In this document: positions 15,228 through 23,880 of the stretch, in pieces
Layout: each line of letters begins with the position of its first letter
Numbering within the stretch: the first letter of the stretch is position 1
Assembly (NCBI GenBank): GCA_016210005.1
Contig: JACQVA010000194.1
Location: forward strand, 1-60,528
Origin: Deltaproteobacteria bacterium
GTDB taxonomy: Bacteria > Desulfobacterota > Binatia > HRBIN30 > JACQVA1
Reading direction: 5' to 3'
Length of the DNA stretch: 60,528 nucleotides
Made by a program: the position numbers and the translations under genes
The notes under the pieces: model-generated
The model's input: only the letters and a program-made list of their open reading frames with translations
Told to the model about the DNA's origin: nothing
Databases searched by the model: none

Positions 15228-16991
15228 CTAGTGCTCCGCAATCGGCACAAACATCGGCCCGGTGTAACAAGGGTACTCATTGGCAACGTACACGCCGTCG
15301 ACCAGTGTCGAGTCGGCCCAGCAGTATTCGCGGCCCGGAGTGCTGTCGATCTTTATCTGGGGCACGTACCACAGCACCATCTCGCTTGCGGCGATATCTT
15401 CGGGGGGCGTATCGATGAACTTCTCCGGTCCTTGCTGGTAGTCCTCGTTACAGCACGGGCCGATCGTAACCATATCCGAATCGCCTTCATCCTTGTCGCG
15501 GTGGTAGCGCGTAACGTAGAGGTAGGCGTTGTCCCCGCGCCCGCCGTCGCCGAACTGCCCCTGCCCCGGCTCGAGGTAGAACCCGCCCCCGTTCTCTGCC
15601 CGCAGGCGATACTGGTAGCCGGCGGCGGTGTAGGCACCGTCAGCCTGCAACTGCCACTGTTCGGTGGACCAGTCCTGCCACGCCGCACCATTCCACGCCG
15701 CGGCGGTGTACTTACCGGCGAGGGCGATGCGCGTGACCGGCCGATACGTGCCTTGGTCGCCGCAGCCGCGCCCGATGTTGCCGCCCACGATCCGAAAGCG
15801 ACCGTCATCGTAGAACTCGAAGCGCTGGACGTAGTAGTAGTTGCACGGCGTCGGCCACAGGTGGCTCCAGAACTTCTGCACCAGGGCGAAACCGACGACG
15901 GTGCCGTTGCTGCGGAGGTCGGCGACGGTCGGCCCCTGGAACGCCACCACCGCCGCTTGGCTGAACATGGGGCAGCCGATGGCATCGCTGTAGCCGAAGC
16001 CGAGGGTGCTCGAATAGCTCACGTGCCAGTCCACCAACTTGGCGCTCTCCAGCACCTTCTTACCGTTATGGCGCACGTTGGAGATGCGCATGCCGTCCGA
16101 GCTGGTCAGGATGTAATCGAGAGCCCAGCCGCCATGCGCAAACGGCGTCGCTTTCTCGCAGTACTTGGCCGTTACCACGTCGTTCTGCAAGCTGCGTTCG
16201 GTCACGGCATGGCCGCTGGTTTCCCCCAGGTTCGTCCATTGCGTCCCCACCAGCACGCCATCGGTCAGGTCAACGATGGTCCACAGTGCACGGGTTCCGG
16301 CTATGAACGTGGGCGCTACGCACAAGTGGCGCGAGCGCTGGCAGCGCGTACCGTTGAGGGCGGTCTTGGTGTTGCCCATCATCGCCATGCTCGCCTCGGG
16401 CTTGGCGCCGAGCGCGGCCTCCAGCGCTTCCATCACGTCCGGTGCCTTGGTCGCGATCTCGATGGCCAAGCGTTCGAGGTGGGGCGGGACATCGGGCTGG
16501 GTCTCCGGCAAAGTGTGCACCGCCAGCACCAGCCGGCTACCGACGTCGACCATGGCGACGGTGGTGAGGTTGCGGGCGTAGTTGTACAGCTCGACGCGGA
16601 AACACGGCGAGGTGGCGCACGGCATCGTTGCCTCGGTCAGATCGCTCTTGCGCACCGGATAGACGCCGAAGATTTCGTTGCGCAGCGGTTGGCCTTGCTC
16701 GGACACGTTGGCCAAGAAGCGCGGATCACCGATCGCGAGTCGCTGCGCCAGCGCCGGCGCAGCCGCGAGATCGGCCAGCAGCAGAATCGGCGGGTTTTGC
16801 GACAAGGCGGCCTTAAATCGTGCGGCCCGCTCTGCCAGGCCCGGCAGATCAGGTTTGCTGGTGGAAAGCGGCTCGCGCGGGATCACGGCACCCACGGGCG
16901 TCGGTGTCGGCGCCGGGAACAAGCTCGGGATGTCGTCGCACGCCGCTGACAGCACCAGCGCGAGCAGAGGCAGAGCACGAAGCCGTTTCAT
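15228..16991 (-). CDS. lipoprotein with copper-amine-oxidase-like domain
   Basis: 587 residues from the ATG at 16989-16991. Signal and lipobox L-S-A-A-C, then a Pro-rich linker. From mid-protein it resembles the copper amine oxidase catalytic domain: G-W-A-L-D-Y-I-L-T-S-S-D-G-M-R-I-S-N-V, then K-K-V-L-E-S-A-K-L-V-D-W-H-V-S-Y, and later C-N-Y-Y-Y-V-Q-R-F-E-F-Y-D-D-G-R-F. In true enzymes the last block is N-Y-(D/E)-Y..F-Y-x-D-G, the Tyr being converted to topaquinone. Here the Tyr is kept (near residue 384) but the following acidic residue is Tyr. The paired copper His ligands are not obvious. It may be an inactive or altered relative. Operon with the propeller-like and diheme proteins. Confidence 0.5.
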   Translation of the reverse strand: MKRLRALPLLALVLSAACDDIPSLFPAPTPTPVGAVIPREPLSTSKPDLPGLAERAARFKAALSQNPPILLLADLAAAPALAQRLAIGDPRFLANVSEQGQPLRNEIFGVYPVRKSDLTEATMPCATSPCFRVELYNYARNLTTVAMVDVGSRLVLAVHTLPETQPDVPPHLERLAIEIATKAPDVMEALEAALGAKPEASMAMMGNTKTALNGTRCQRSRHLCVAPTFIAGTRALWTIVDLTDGVLVGTQWTNLGETSGHAVTERSLQNDVVTAKYCEKATPFAHGGWALDYILTSSDGMRISNVRHNGKKVLESAKLVDWHVSYSSTLGFGYSDAIGCPMFSQAAVVAFQGPTVADLRSNGTVVGFALVQKFWSHLWPTPCNYYYVQRFEFYDDGRFRIVGGNIGRGCGDQGTYRPVTRIALAGKYTAAAWNGAAWQDWSTEQWQLQADGAYTAAGYQYRLRAENGGGFYLEPGQGQFGDGGRGDNAYLYVTRYHRDKDEGDSDMVTIGPCCNEDYQQGPEKFIDTPPEDIAASEMVLWYVPQIKIDSTPGREYCWADSTLVDGVYVANEYPCYTGPMFVPIAEH

Positions 16992-17085
16992 CGTCTTGCG
17001 CCTGCCGACACCGGGGAGCTTGGCGATTGCCACCACGTCGAAGGTGTCGCAGGTGAAGGAGCGGGCTTTTCGACGAGCTGTAAGA

Positions 17086-18270
17086 TCAGCCCCGCGGCAG
17101 GCCCAGGCCGCGCTCGCTGATGATGTTCTTTTGAATCTGCGAGGTGCCGCCGCCGATGATCAGGCCGAGGGTGAACATGAATTCCCACGGCCAAATGGCG
17201 CGATCGACCACGCGCGGCGAGGTGCGCGCGTGCAGCGCATCGCTACCAAGCAGCTCCAAGGCGAGCGCGGCGATGTCGTGATTGAGCTCGGTGCTGACCA
17301 GCTTGTTGACCGAAGCTGCGATGCCCGGAAGGCGCCCGCGCACCACTTCGGTGAGCTGGCGATACGAGTGCAGCTTCATGGCCTCGACCCGAATCGCGAG
17401 TTCGGCCAGCTTCTGGCGCACCACCGGATCCTCGACCGCCCGCTTCCCATAGCGCTGGCGGTTCTGCGCAATCCGTAGCAGGCCGTTGAACATCAGCTGC
17501 GTGCGGGTGGTGGCGCCGAGCATGTTGCGCTCGTGCGCCAGGGTGGAGTTGGCCACCTGCCAGCCCTGGTTCAACTCGCCGACGAGATTCTGGCGTGGGA
17601 CCCGTACATCTTCGAAGAATACCTCGTTGAAGCCGGGGTCGCCGGTCATCTGAATCAGCGGGCGCACGGTTATGCCGGGCGTCTTCATGTCGATTAGGAT
17701 GTAAGAAATTCCGCGATGCTTGGGCGCGGCTGGATCGGTGCGCACGAGGCAGAACATCCAGTCGGCGAACTGCGCATTCGAGGTCCATACCTTCTGGCCG
17801 TTGACGACGAACTCGTCGCCGGCCAGCTCGGCGCGCGTCTTGAGCGAGGCGAGGTCAGAGCCGGATCCCGGCTCGGAATAGCCCTGACACCAGATCTCCT
17901 CCGCACTCAGAATGCGGGGCAGGTAGCGGCGCCTTTGCTCCTCGCTGCCCCACTGAATCAGGGTCGGCCCGACCATCAAGATGCCCATCATGCCGATCAA
18001 AGCCGGGGCGCGCGCCAACACCAGCTCTTCATTGACCAAGGTCTGGCTGATGATATCGGCCCCCTGTCCGCCGTACTCCTTGGGCCAGCCCATGGCCACG
18101 TAGCCGGCGTCGTAGAGCTTGCGCTGCCAGGCCTTGGCGTCGGCGATCCGTTTGGGGTCGCCCAGCTCGAGTGACTCGCCGCGGCGATCCTTCGGCGGCA
18201 GGTTCTTCTTCAACCAGGCGCGTACCTGGCGACGGAAGGCCTCTTGTTCGCGGCTGTAGGAGAGGTCCAT
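17086..18270 (-). CDS. acyl-CoA dehydrogenase
   Basis: 394 residues, full length. Typical blocks: Y-A/V-A-M-G-W-P-K-E-Y-G-G-Q-G at the N-terminal helix domain, C-Q-G-Y-S-E-P-G-S-G-S-D-L-A-S-L (FAD/substrate strand), V-N-G-Q-K-V-W-T-S-N-A, and the C-terminal G-G-G-T-S-Q-I-Q-K-N-I-I-S-E-R. FAD enzyme that oxidises an acyl-CoA to the 2-enoyl-CoA. The G-Y-S-E-P and W-T-S-N forms are common in members acting on bulky, e.g. steroid or terpenoid side-chain, substrates, but the substrate cannot be assigned. Follows the aminotransferase gene on the same strand by 37 bases. Confidence 0.93.
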   Translation of the reverse strand: MDLSYSREQEAFRRQVRAWLKKNLPPKDRRGESLELGDPKRIADAKAWQRKLYDAGYVAMGWPKEYGGQGADIISQTLVNEELVLARAPALIGMMGILMVGPTLIQWGSEEQRRRYLPRILSAEEIWCQGYSEPGSGSDLASLKTRAELAGDEFVVNGQKVWTSNAQFADWMFCLVRTDPAAPKHRGISYILIDMKTPGITVRPLIQMTGDPGFNEVFFEDVRVPRQNLVGELNQGWQVANSTLAHERNMLGATTRTQLMFNGLLRIAQNRQRYGKRAVEDPVVRQKLAELAIRVEAMKLHSYRQLTEVVRGRLPGIAASVNKLVSTELNHDIAALALELLGSDALHARTSPRVVDRAIWPWEFMFTLGLIIGGGTSQIQKNIISERGLGLPRG

Positions 18271-18307
18271 GCTTTGTCTCCGTGCTCTCGCTGTGCGGCC
18301 GGCCGTT

Positions 18308-19552
18308 CTAGTTCGCGAAGTCCTTGCGAATGATGGCGAAAGCCTCGTCGGAAGCTTCCAGTGTGCGGCGGATGTCGGCCTCGGAGTGCGCGGCCGACAA
18401 GAACCAATTGTGAACCGGGTGGAAGTAGACGCCGCGCTGGATGCACAGCGCCGAGAAGCGGCGGGCGCGCTCGAAGCCGCCCTCGTCGGCGGTGAAAGTC
18501 ATGAACGGAATCGCCGGCGGTCCGGAGTACGTCAGCCCCAAGCCGTGGGCGCGGGCTTGCTCTTCCAGGCCGCGCTGCAACATGGTGCCGAGCTGGCGCA
18601 TGCGCTCGATGCCGCCGCTGGCCTTGAGCTCTTTCAAACACGCCAGCGCCGCCGCCATCGGCACGCCCGAGGTGAAATACGAGCCGGTGAAGAACACCTG
18701 CTCCGCCGCCGGTTTCAGGAACTCGCGCCCGACACAGGCCGACAGCGGGTAGCCGTTGGCAAGCGCCTTGCAGTACGCGGCCAGATCGGGCCGCACCCCG
18801 AAGATCTCGCCCGAGCCGCCGAGATGGAGGCGGAAGCCCGCGCGCACGTCGTCGAGGATCAACACCATCTTCTTTTCGTCACACAGCCGGCGCACGCCCT
18901 GGAGAAAACCCTCCACCGGCAGCTCCTGATCGTGGAAGGCTTCGTGACGAAAGGGCGTAACGATGATGCCGGCCACCTGGCCGTCATGCTCGGCGACCAC
19001 GCGCTGGAGGTCCGCGAGATCGTTGTATGCAAAGGGCACCACGTTGGCGGTGTCGGCGTCGGTGGTGCCGGCGGGAAGCGGCGTGCACCAAGCGTGGGTG
19101 CCGTGATAAGCGCCGGCGGCTTTGACGATCTTTGGCCGCCCGGTATGCTCGCGCGCGATCTCTGTCGCCCACGTGCATACGTCGGAGCCGTTCTTGCCAA
19201 ACGCGGCCCAGTCGGCGAACGGGGTGATCCCCACCAGGTGTTCCGCCAGCTCGACCCACAGCTCGGTGGGGCCGTTGAAGCAGTTGCCCTTGCGCCGCTG
19301 CCCCGCCACGGCTTCTTCCACCTTGGGGTGATTGTGCCCGAGCACGATCGGGCCGTACGAGCACATGTAGTCGATGTACTCGTTGCCGTCGACGTCCCAG
19401 ATGTGCGAGCCGGCGCCGTGGTCGAAGAAGTAGGGATACTCGCCGGGTACCAACATCAGCGGACTCTGGTGGCCATAAATGCCGCCGGGAACCACGCGCA
19501 GGGCGCGCTCGAACAAGGATTGGCTCTGGCTGAAATGACGTGGCTGGCTCAT
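18308..19552 (-). CDS. class III PLP aminotransferase (glutamate-1-semialdehyde aminomutase-like)
   Basis: 414 residues from the ATG at 19550-19552, which is preceded almost directly by AGGAGG; an upstream extension to 19606 is less likely. Blocks: R-V-V-P-G-G-I-Y-G-H-Q near the start, D-G-N-E-Y-I-D-Y-M-C-S-Y-G-P-I-V-L-G-H, the ILDDVRAGFR strand holding the PLP-ring Asp, and Y-C-K-A-L-A-N-G-Y-P with the Schiff-base Lys. The family includes HemL and many catabolic or secondary-metabolism aminotransferases. The GIYGHQSP N-terminus and the acyl-CoA dehydrogenase neighbour argue for a catabolic role rather than heme synthesis; that is inference. Confidence 0.85.
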   Translation of the reverse strand: MSQPRHFSQSQSLFERALRVVPGGIYGHQSPLMLVPGEYPYFFDHGAGSHIWDVDGNEYIDYMCSYGPIVLGHNHPKVEEAVAGQRRKGNCFNGPTELWVELAEHLVGITPFADWAAFGKNGSDVCTWATEIAREHTGRPKIVKAAGAYHGTHAWCTPLPAGTTDADTANVVPFAYNDLADLQRVVAEHDGQVAGIIVTPFRHEAFHDQELPVEGFLQGVRRLCDEKKMVLILDDVRAGFRLHLGGSGEIFGVRPDLAAYCKALANGYPLSACVGREFLKPAAEQVFFTGSYFTSGVPMAAALACLKELKASGGIERMRQLGTMLQRGLEEQARAHGLGLTYSGPPAIPFMTFTADEGGFERARRFSALCIQRGVYFHPVHNWFLSAAHSEADIRRTLEASDEAFAIIRKDFAN

Positions 19553-19785
19553 GACCTCCTCCGTGGCTGGGCCGGGATGGTAGGCATGCTCGCCGGCCGG
19601 AATCAAGGTTGCGCACGGCCGCTGTCAGGCTCCGGGTCGGCTGCACGTTACCCACAGATTTGTCGCACACCCGAAGAGCGCTAAGATCGCCGCGGCGCTT
19701 GTACAGCAAGGGTCATCCGGGTACACTGCGCCTGCTGTGATGACACTGCAACTAGCTACCGGCTTCCCGCGCCTGTAAAGGACCC

Positions 19786-21117
19786 GTGGATTTCCGTTCT
19801 CTGCATCTTCCCGAGCCAGTGCTCCGAGGCATCGACGCGATTGGTTTCACCACCTGCACGCCGATTCAGGAGAAGACTCTGCCGCTGGCATTAGCCGGCA
19901 AGGACGTCGCCGGCCAGGCCCAGACCGGCACCGGCAAGACCGCCGCCTTTCTCATCACCGCCTTCACGCGCCTGCTCAAGCACCACCGCCAGCGTGAGAA
20001 GTCCCATGCCGATGGGGAAAGGCAGCAACCGGCGGGAGCGCCGCGGGCGCTGGTGGTGGCGCCGACTCGCGAGCTGGTGGTCCAAATCCTCCAGGACGCG
20101 CAGCAGCTCGGCCAGTTCACCGGCTTGACGATGGCCGCGGTATACGGCGGTGTGGACTACGGCAAGCAGCGCGATGCCGTGCGCGCCGGCTGTGATGTCT
20201 TGGTCGGCACCCCGGGCCGGCTCATCGACTACTTCAAGCAGCAGGTCTACTCGCTGCGGCAGATCGAGGTGCTGGTGATCGACGAGGCCGATCGCATGTT
20301 CGACATGGGCTTCATCGCCGACTTGCGCTTCCTGCTGCGCCGCTTGCCGCCGTACAACAAACGCCAGTCGATGCTGTTTTCGGCCACCTTGAGTTGGGAC
20401 GTGATGGAGTTGGCCTACGAGCACATGAACGACCCGGTGAAGCTGGTGGCGACGCCGGAGCAGATCACGGCGGAAAGGGTCGAGCATATCCTCTATCACG
20501 TGGCCAAGCGCGAGAAGTTTCCGCTGCTGCTCGGCCTGCTGCGCCACGAACGGCCCGCGCGGACGATGATCTTCGTCAACACCAAGCGTGAAGGCGAATG
20601 GTTGGGGCAGCGGCTGAGCGACAATGGCTTCGATGCCCGGGCGATCACCGGTGACATCGCGCAACGCCTGCGGCTGCGCATGATGGAGGAGTTCAAGACC
20701 GGCGAGCTGCCGATCCTGGTGGCCACCGACGTGGCCTCGCGCGGCCTGCACATCGAAGGCGTTAGCCACGTGATCAACTACGACCTGCCGCAGGACGCCG
20801 AGGATTACGTTCACCGCGTCGGCCGCACCGCGCGCGCCGGGGCCTCGGGCAAAGCCATCAGCTTGGCCTGCGAGGAGTACGTCATGGCGCTCGACGCCAT
20901 CGAGCAGCTGACCGGATTCAAGCTCCCGTTCACGCATGTCACTGACGAGATGCTGGTAGACCCGGTGCCGCCGCTGCACCAGCATCGGCCGCCGGGAGCA
21001 CACGTAACTCGTCCGCCACGGCCGGGTGGCCCGCGCGGCCGGCCGCGCGGGCGCGGCGGCAAGCCGGCGCATGGCGGCGGACGCCAACACCTCGGCGCGC
21101 GCGGCAATCACCCGTAA
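19786..21117 (+). CDS. DEAD-box RNA helicase (RhlB/RhlE-like)
   Basis: 443 residues from a GTG start with AAAGGA four bases upstream. All DEAD-box motifs are present: Q motif (G-F-T-T-C-T-P-I-Q), A-Q-T-G-T-G-K-T, P-T-R-E-L, T-P-G-R-L, V-I-D-E-A-D-R-M-F-D-M-G-F, S-A-T, and H-R-V-G-R-T-A-R-A-G. The last ~60 residues are Arg/Gly/Pro-rich, as in RhlB/RhlE tails that bind RNA. Unwinds structured RNA, with roles in decay and ribosome assembly. A cold-shock protein gene follows 16 bases later, which suggests a two-gene RNA-remodelling operon. Confidence 0.93.
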   Translation: MDFRSLHLPEPVLRGIDAIGFTTCTPIQEKTLPLALAGKDVAGQAQTGTGKTAAFLITAFTRLLKHHRQREKSHADGERQQPAGAPRALVVAPTRELVVQILQDAQQLGQFTGLTMAAVYGGVDYGKQRDAVRAGCDVLVGTPGRLIDYFKQQVYSLRQIEVLVIDEADRMFDMGFIADLRFLLRRLPPYNKRQSMLFSATLSWDVMELAYEHMNDPVKLVATPEQITAERVEHILYHVAKREKFPLLLGLLRHERPARTMIFVNTKREGEWLGQRLSDNGFDARAITGDIAQRLRLRMMEEFKTGELPILVATDVASRGLHIEGVSHVINYDLPQDAEDYVHRVGRTARAGASGKAISLACEEYVMALDAIEQLTGFKLPFTHVTDEMLVDPVPPLHQHRPPGAHVTRPPRPGGPRGRPRGRGGKPAHGGGRQHLGARGNHP

Positions 21118-21133
21118 GCGGTAAGGAGGCACT

Positions 21134-21337
21134 ATGTTCGGAACCATCAAGAAGATCGTCAGAGACAAAGGCTTCGGCTTCATCACCCCCGACGACAACA
21201 GCGACGACGTGTTCTTCCACCGCTCGCGCATGGCCCCAAAGGTGATCTTCGAGGACCTGCGCGAAGGCGAAGAGGTGGAATTCCAACTCAAGCCGGGCGA
21301 GAAGGGCCCGCAAGCTTTCAACCTCAAGCCGCGCTGA
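21134..21337 (+). CDS. cold-shock-domain RNA chaperone
   Basis: 67 residues, the standard size for CspA-type proteins. RNP1 is K-G-F-G-F-I and RNP2 is D-V-F-F-H; the start M-F-G-T-I-K-K is typical apart from the missing Trp. Strong AAGGAGG five bases before ATG. Binds single-stranded RNA/DNA. Directly after the DEAD-box helicase gene. Confidence 0.95.
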   Translation: MFGTIKKIVRDKGFGFITPDDNSDDVFFHRSRMAPKVIFEDLREGEEVEFQLKPGEKGPQAFNLKPR

Positions 21338-21420
21338 CAACGGCGCGAGCCCTCGACCCGGCGCATCATCGAGTCAACGGCTCAGTACGCTGGTTCTGTG
21401 CGCCGGCGTATTCGCTCGGT

Positions 21421-21475
21421 TCCTCTCCTCCCGGGAGAGAGAGCCGGTTCTGTCGCAGGGGGCAGGGTGAGGGGA
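21421..21475. repeat. intergenic palindromic repeat (cctctcctcccgggagagag type)
   Basis: Centred on the palindrome ctcccgggag (21427-21436) and followed by gggcagggtgagggg. It resembles the widespread CTCTCCC.GGGAGAG...CAGGGTGAGGG intergenic element of many genomes. It lies in the 210-base gap before lnt, where I see nothing else. Confidence 0.45.
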
Positions 21476-21547
21476 TTGGATGCTCGACGAAGTCGCCCGA
21501 TTCGTTGACATGCTAGTGCCGAAGGGCACTCAGTGCCCCTTGCCTCG

Positions 21548-23143
21548 ATGACTCGACGGCGCAACCTCCCGGCGCAACGCGCCGGAGCGCTCACCGCGGC
21601 GGCGCCCCCCCAGGCGGCGGCGCGTGCCGTGGCCTGGTCACAGTTGATGGCCTCCGCTCTGTCGGGTGGGCTCATCGGCGCCGGTTTTCTCAACTTCGAT
21701 CTCTTCCCGTTAGCTTGGGCCGCCTTCGCTCCATTATTGTGGGCGCTCGGCCGCGCCCGGGACCGCCGCGAGGCCCTCGGCAGCGCCGCCGCCGCCGGCG
21801 TCGTCACCAACATCCTCGGCTTCTACTGGCTGGTCTACACCATTCATATCTTCGGGGGCTTCCCCTATCCCGTAGCGCTGTTTGTTTTCGGCTGCTTGAC
21901 CGCCTACTCGTCCCTGCAATTCGTCTTGTTCGCTCTGGCCCTGCGGATCACCGGCTGGGGACCGCTGGGGTTGGCGCCGGCGCTGCTCTGGACGGCACTG
22001 GAGTTCCTCTACCCGAATCTCTTTCCGTGGCGCATGGCCAACACGCAGTATCACTTGGTTCCGCTGCTCCAGATCGGCGACATCACCGGTCCGTTCGCTC
22101 TGAGCCTGGTGATCGTCTGGGCGAGCGCGGCGCTGGTGCGGCTGGTGACACAGTCAGGGTGGCAGCGAATGGCGCCGTTGGCCGCGGTCGCCGTCAGCGC
22201 CGCCGCGCTTTACGCTTACGGTCTGGCTCGCATTCCGGCCATCGAGGCCGCCATGCGGGCGGCGCCCGGCGTGCCGGTGGCCCTGATTCAAGGGAACATC
22301 GGCGTCAAGGAAAAGGGCAACCTCAGCTACTTCGACGTCAACCTCGAGCAATACCGCCAGCTGACGGCCAGCGTGCAAGACCGCGTCGCCCTCGCGGCCT
22401 GGCCGGAAACGGTCGTGCAGGAGTGGGTACCGGCCGACACCGCGGTGTTGGCGGAAGCCGATCAACCGGTGCCTGGCTTGCGCACCGCCCTGATCTACGG
22501 CGGGTTGTCGTTTCGACAGACCGGGCCGCACCAGGCCGAGGAGTTCAACAGCGCGTTTCTGCTCGGCCCTTGGGGGCAGGTGTTGGGGCGATACGACAAG
22601 CAGATCCTTATGCCGTTCGGAGAATACCTCCCGGGTGCGTCGTTGTTGCCGTGGATCAAGCAACTGAGCCCGCACAGCGGCGGCTTCACCGCCGGGCGTG
22701 AGAGCCGGCTATTCACCGTGCCCGGCCTGGGCCGCGTCGGCCCGCTGATCTGTTTCGAGGATCTGCCTGCCAGCATACCGCGGGCGATGACCCGGGCGGG
22801 TGCAGAGCTGCTGCTGGCGATGGCCAACGACGCTTGGTACGGCAACTCCGCCGCGCCTTACGAACATCAAGCCCTCGCCCTGTGGCGCGCCATCGAGACC
22901 CGCCGCTACCTGCTGCGGGTCAACAACAGCGGCGTCACCGGCGTGATTGATCCCCTCGGCCGCGTGGTCGAAACGCTGCCGATCTTCACCGCCGGCACCC
23001 TCGTCGCCACCGTCCACCCGCTCCAGCTCGTCTCGGTGTATACGCGCATCGGCAACGTATTCGGATGGCTGGTGGTGGGCGTCACCGCCGCTCTGTTGGG
23101 CTGGCGCCACCTGTACGGCCACAGCCTCCGAGCTGTCAGTTGA
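21548..23143 (+). CDS. lnt: apolipoprotein N-acyltransferase
   Basis: 531 residues from ATG 21548 (the frame is open from GTG 21533). An N-terminal block of about six membrane helices is followed by a nitrilase-like domain with the catalytic triad: Glu in A-A-W-P-E-T-V-V, Lys in Y-D-K-Q-I-L-M-P-F-G-E-Y, and Cys in P-L-I-C-F-E-D. A last membrane helix closes the protein. Adds the third acyl chain to lipoproteins in the inner membrane, consistent with the many lipobox proteins in the window. Its start lacks a clear Shine-Dalgarno site. Confidence 0.93.
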   Translation: MTRRRNLPAQRAGALTAAAPPQAAARAVAWSQLMASALSGGLIGAGFLNFDLFPLAWAAFAPLLWALGRARDRREALGSAAAAGVVTNILGFYWLVYTIHIFGGFPYPVALFVFGCLTAYSSLQFVLFALALRITGWGPLGLAPALLWTALEFLYPNLFPWRMANTQYHLVPLLQIGDITGPFALSLVIVWASAALVRLVTQSGWQRMAPLAAVAVSAAALYAYGLARIPAIEAAMRAAPGVPVALIQGNIGVKEKGNLSYFDVNLEQYRQLTASVQDRVALAAWPETVVQEWVPADTAVLAEADQPVPGLRTALIYGGLSFRQTGPHQAEEFNSAFLLGPWGQVLGRYDKQILMPFGEYLPGASLLPWIKQLSPHSGGFTAGRESRLFTVPGLGRVGPLICFEDLPASIPRAMTRAGAELLLAMANDAWYGNSAAPYEHQALALWRAIETRRYLLRVNNSGVTGVIDPLGRVVETLPIFTAGTLVATVHPLQLVSVYTRIGNVFGWLVVGVTAALLGWRHLYGHSLRAVS

Positions 23144-23243
23144 GGCCGGAGACTTTGTAGCGGATTGAACGGATTCGGACCCGGATCTTCAGTTGCTCCA
23201 GGGGGCTTCGCAGAATCCGTTGACCGGTGTTCGTCGGCGGTAC

Positions 23244-23777
23244 CTACTTCGACCGCTCCGCTTCCCGGCGTAACCCCTCGCCGGCCGGTTCCAGCTGCAG
23301 CGGCACCAGCAAGCGGGCCAGCATGTTCCAATAGGCGATCACCATCGTCAGCTCGACGATCTCCCGCTCGTTGAAGTGCGCGCGTATGCGGGCGAACAGC
23401 TCGTCGGGCACCGCCACCGCCCGCGTGACCACCTCGGCATATTCGAGCACCAAACGCTCGCGGTCGTCGTAGTAGGCGTAGGTACGGTAAGCCCCGACGT
23501 TGGCGATCTGCTTGTCGCTGAGGCCGGCGACCTTGGCGACGGCCATGCGCTGTCGAAAACCGACGTCGCAATGGGTGAGACGAAATAGCTGCAACACCGC
23601 CAGCTCGCACAGCTGGGGATCGAGGCTGAGGCCGTCGCGCAGCGCCTGGCCGAGCGCGCTCACCCCTTGCGGCAGTGCGGGGGAGCGCGCCAGCGCCCGC
23701 AGCGCGGCCGTCACCAAGGAGTCGCACATCGTCTGGGCGCCGGTCGCGGCAGGGTCGATCTCGGGCACGCGGGCCAT
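23244..23777 (-). CDS. carboxymuconolactone decarboxylase/AhpD-family protein
   Basis: 177 residues from ATG 23775-23777. Helical CMD-type fold: L-C-E-L-A-V-L-Q-L-F-R-L-T-H-C-D-V-G-F-R-Q-R in the central helix, L-S-D-K-Q-I-A-N-V, and E-R-E-I-V-E-L-T-M-V-I-A-Y-W-N-M-L-A-R-L near the end. The AhpD-type C-x-x-C is not present, so a disulphide-reductase role is unlikely. Many such proteins are of unknown function. Stands between lnt (convergent) and the dehydrogenase (divergent). Confidence 0.75.
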   Translation of the reverse strand: MARVPEIDPAATGAQTMCDSLVTAALRALARSPALPQGVSALGQALRDGLSLDPQLCELAVLQLFRLTHCDVGFRQRMAVAKVAGLSDKQIANVGAYRTYAYYDDRERLVLEYAEVVTRAVAVPDELFARIRAHFNEREIVELTMVIAYWNMLARLLVPLQLEPAGEGLRREAERSK

Positions 23778-23880
23778 GGCCGCAATATCTAGCAACCGCC
23801 GGACGATGAAGCCAACGTGGCCGTAGGCGGCAGCCTCTGCCCGTTGCGGTCGGCGCCTGGCAGTGCCACAAACAGCGGCG

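Noticed and set aside
15231-16949. 572-codon open frame on the plus strand
   Set aside because: It is antisense to the amine-oxidase-like lipoprotein, has a repetitive H/R/V/A composition typical of GC-rich antisense frames, and shows no motif. The minus-strand gene has a signal, lipobox and family blocks.
18308-19552. Naming the class III aminotransferase hemL
   Set aside because: The N-terminus and the acyl-CoA dehydrogenase neighbour do not point to heme synthesis; only the family is safe.
19891-21369. 492-codon minus-strand frame opposite the DEAD-box helicase
   Set aside because: Fully antisense to a helicase with every motif in place.
23244-23777. AhpD-type peroxidase partner
   Set aside because: The C-x-x-C of AhpD is missing in the central helix.
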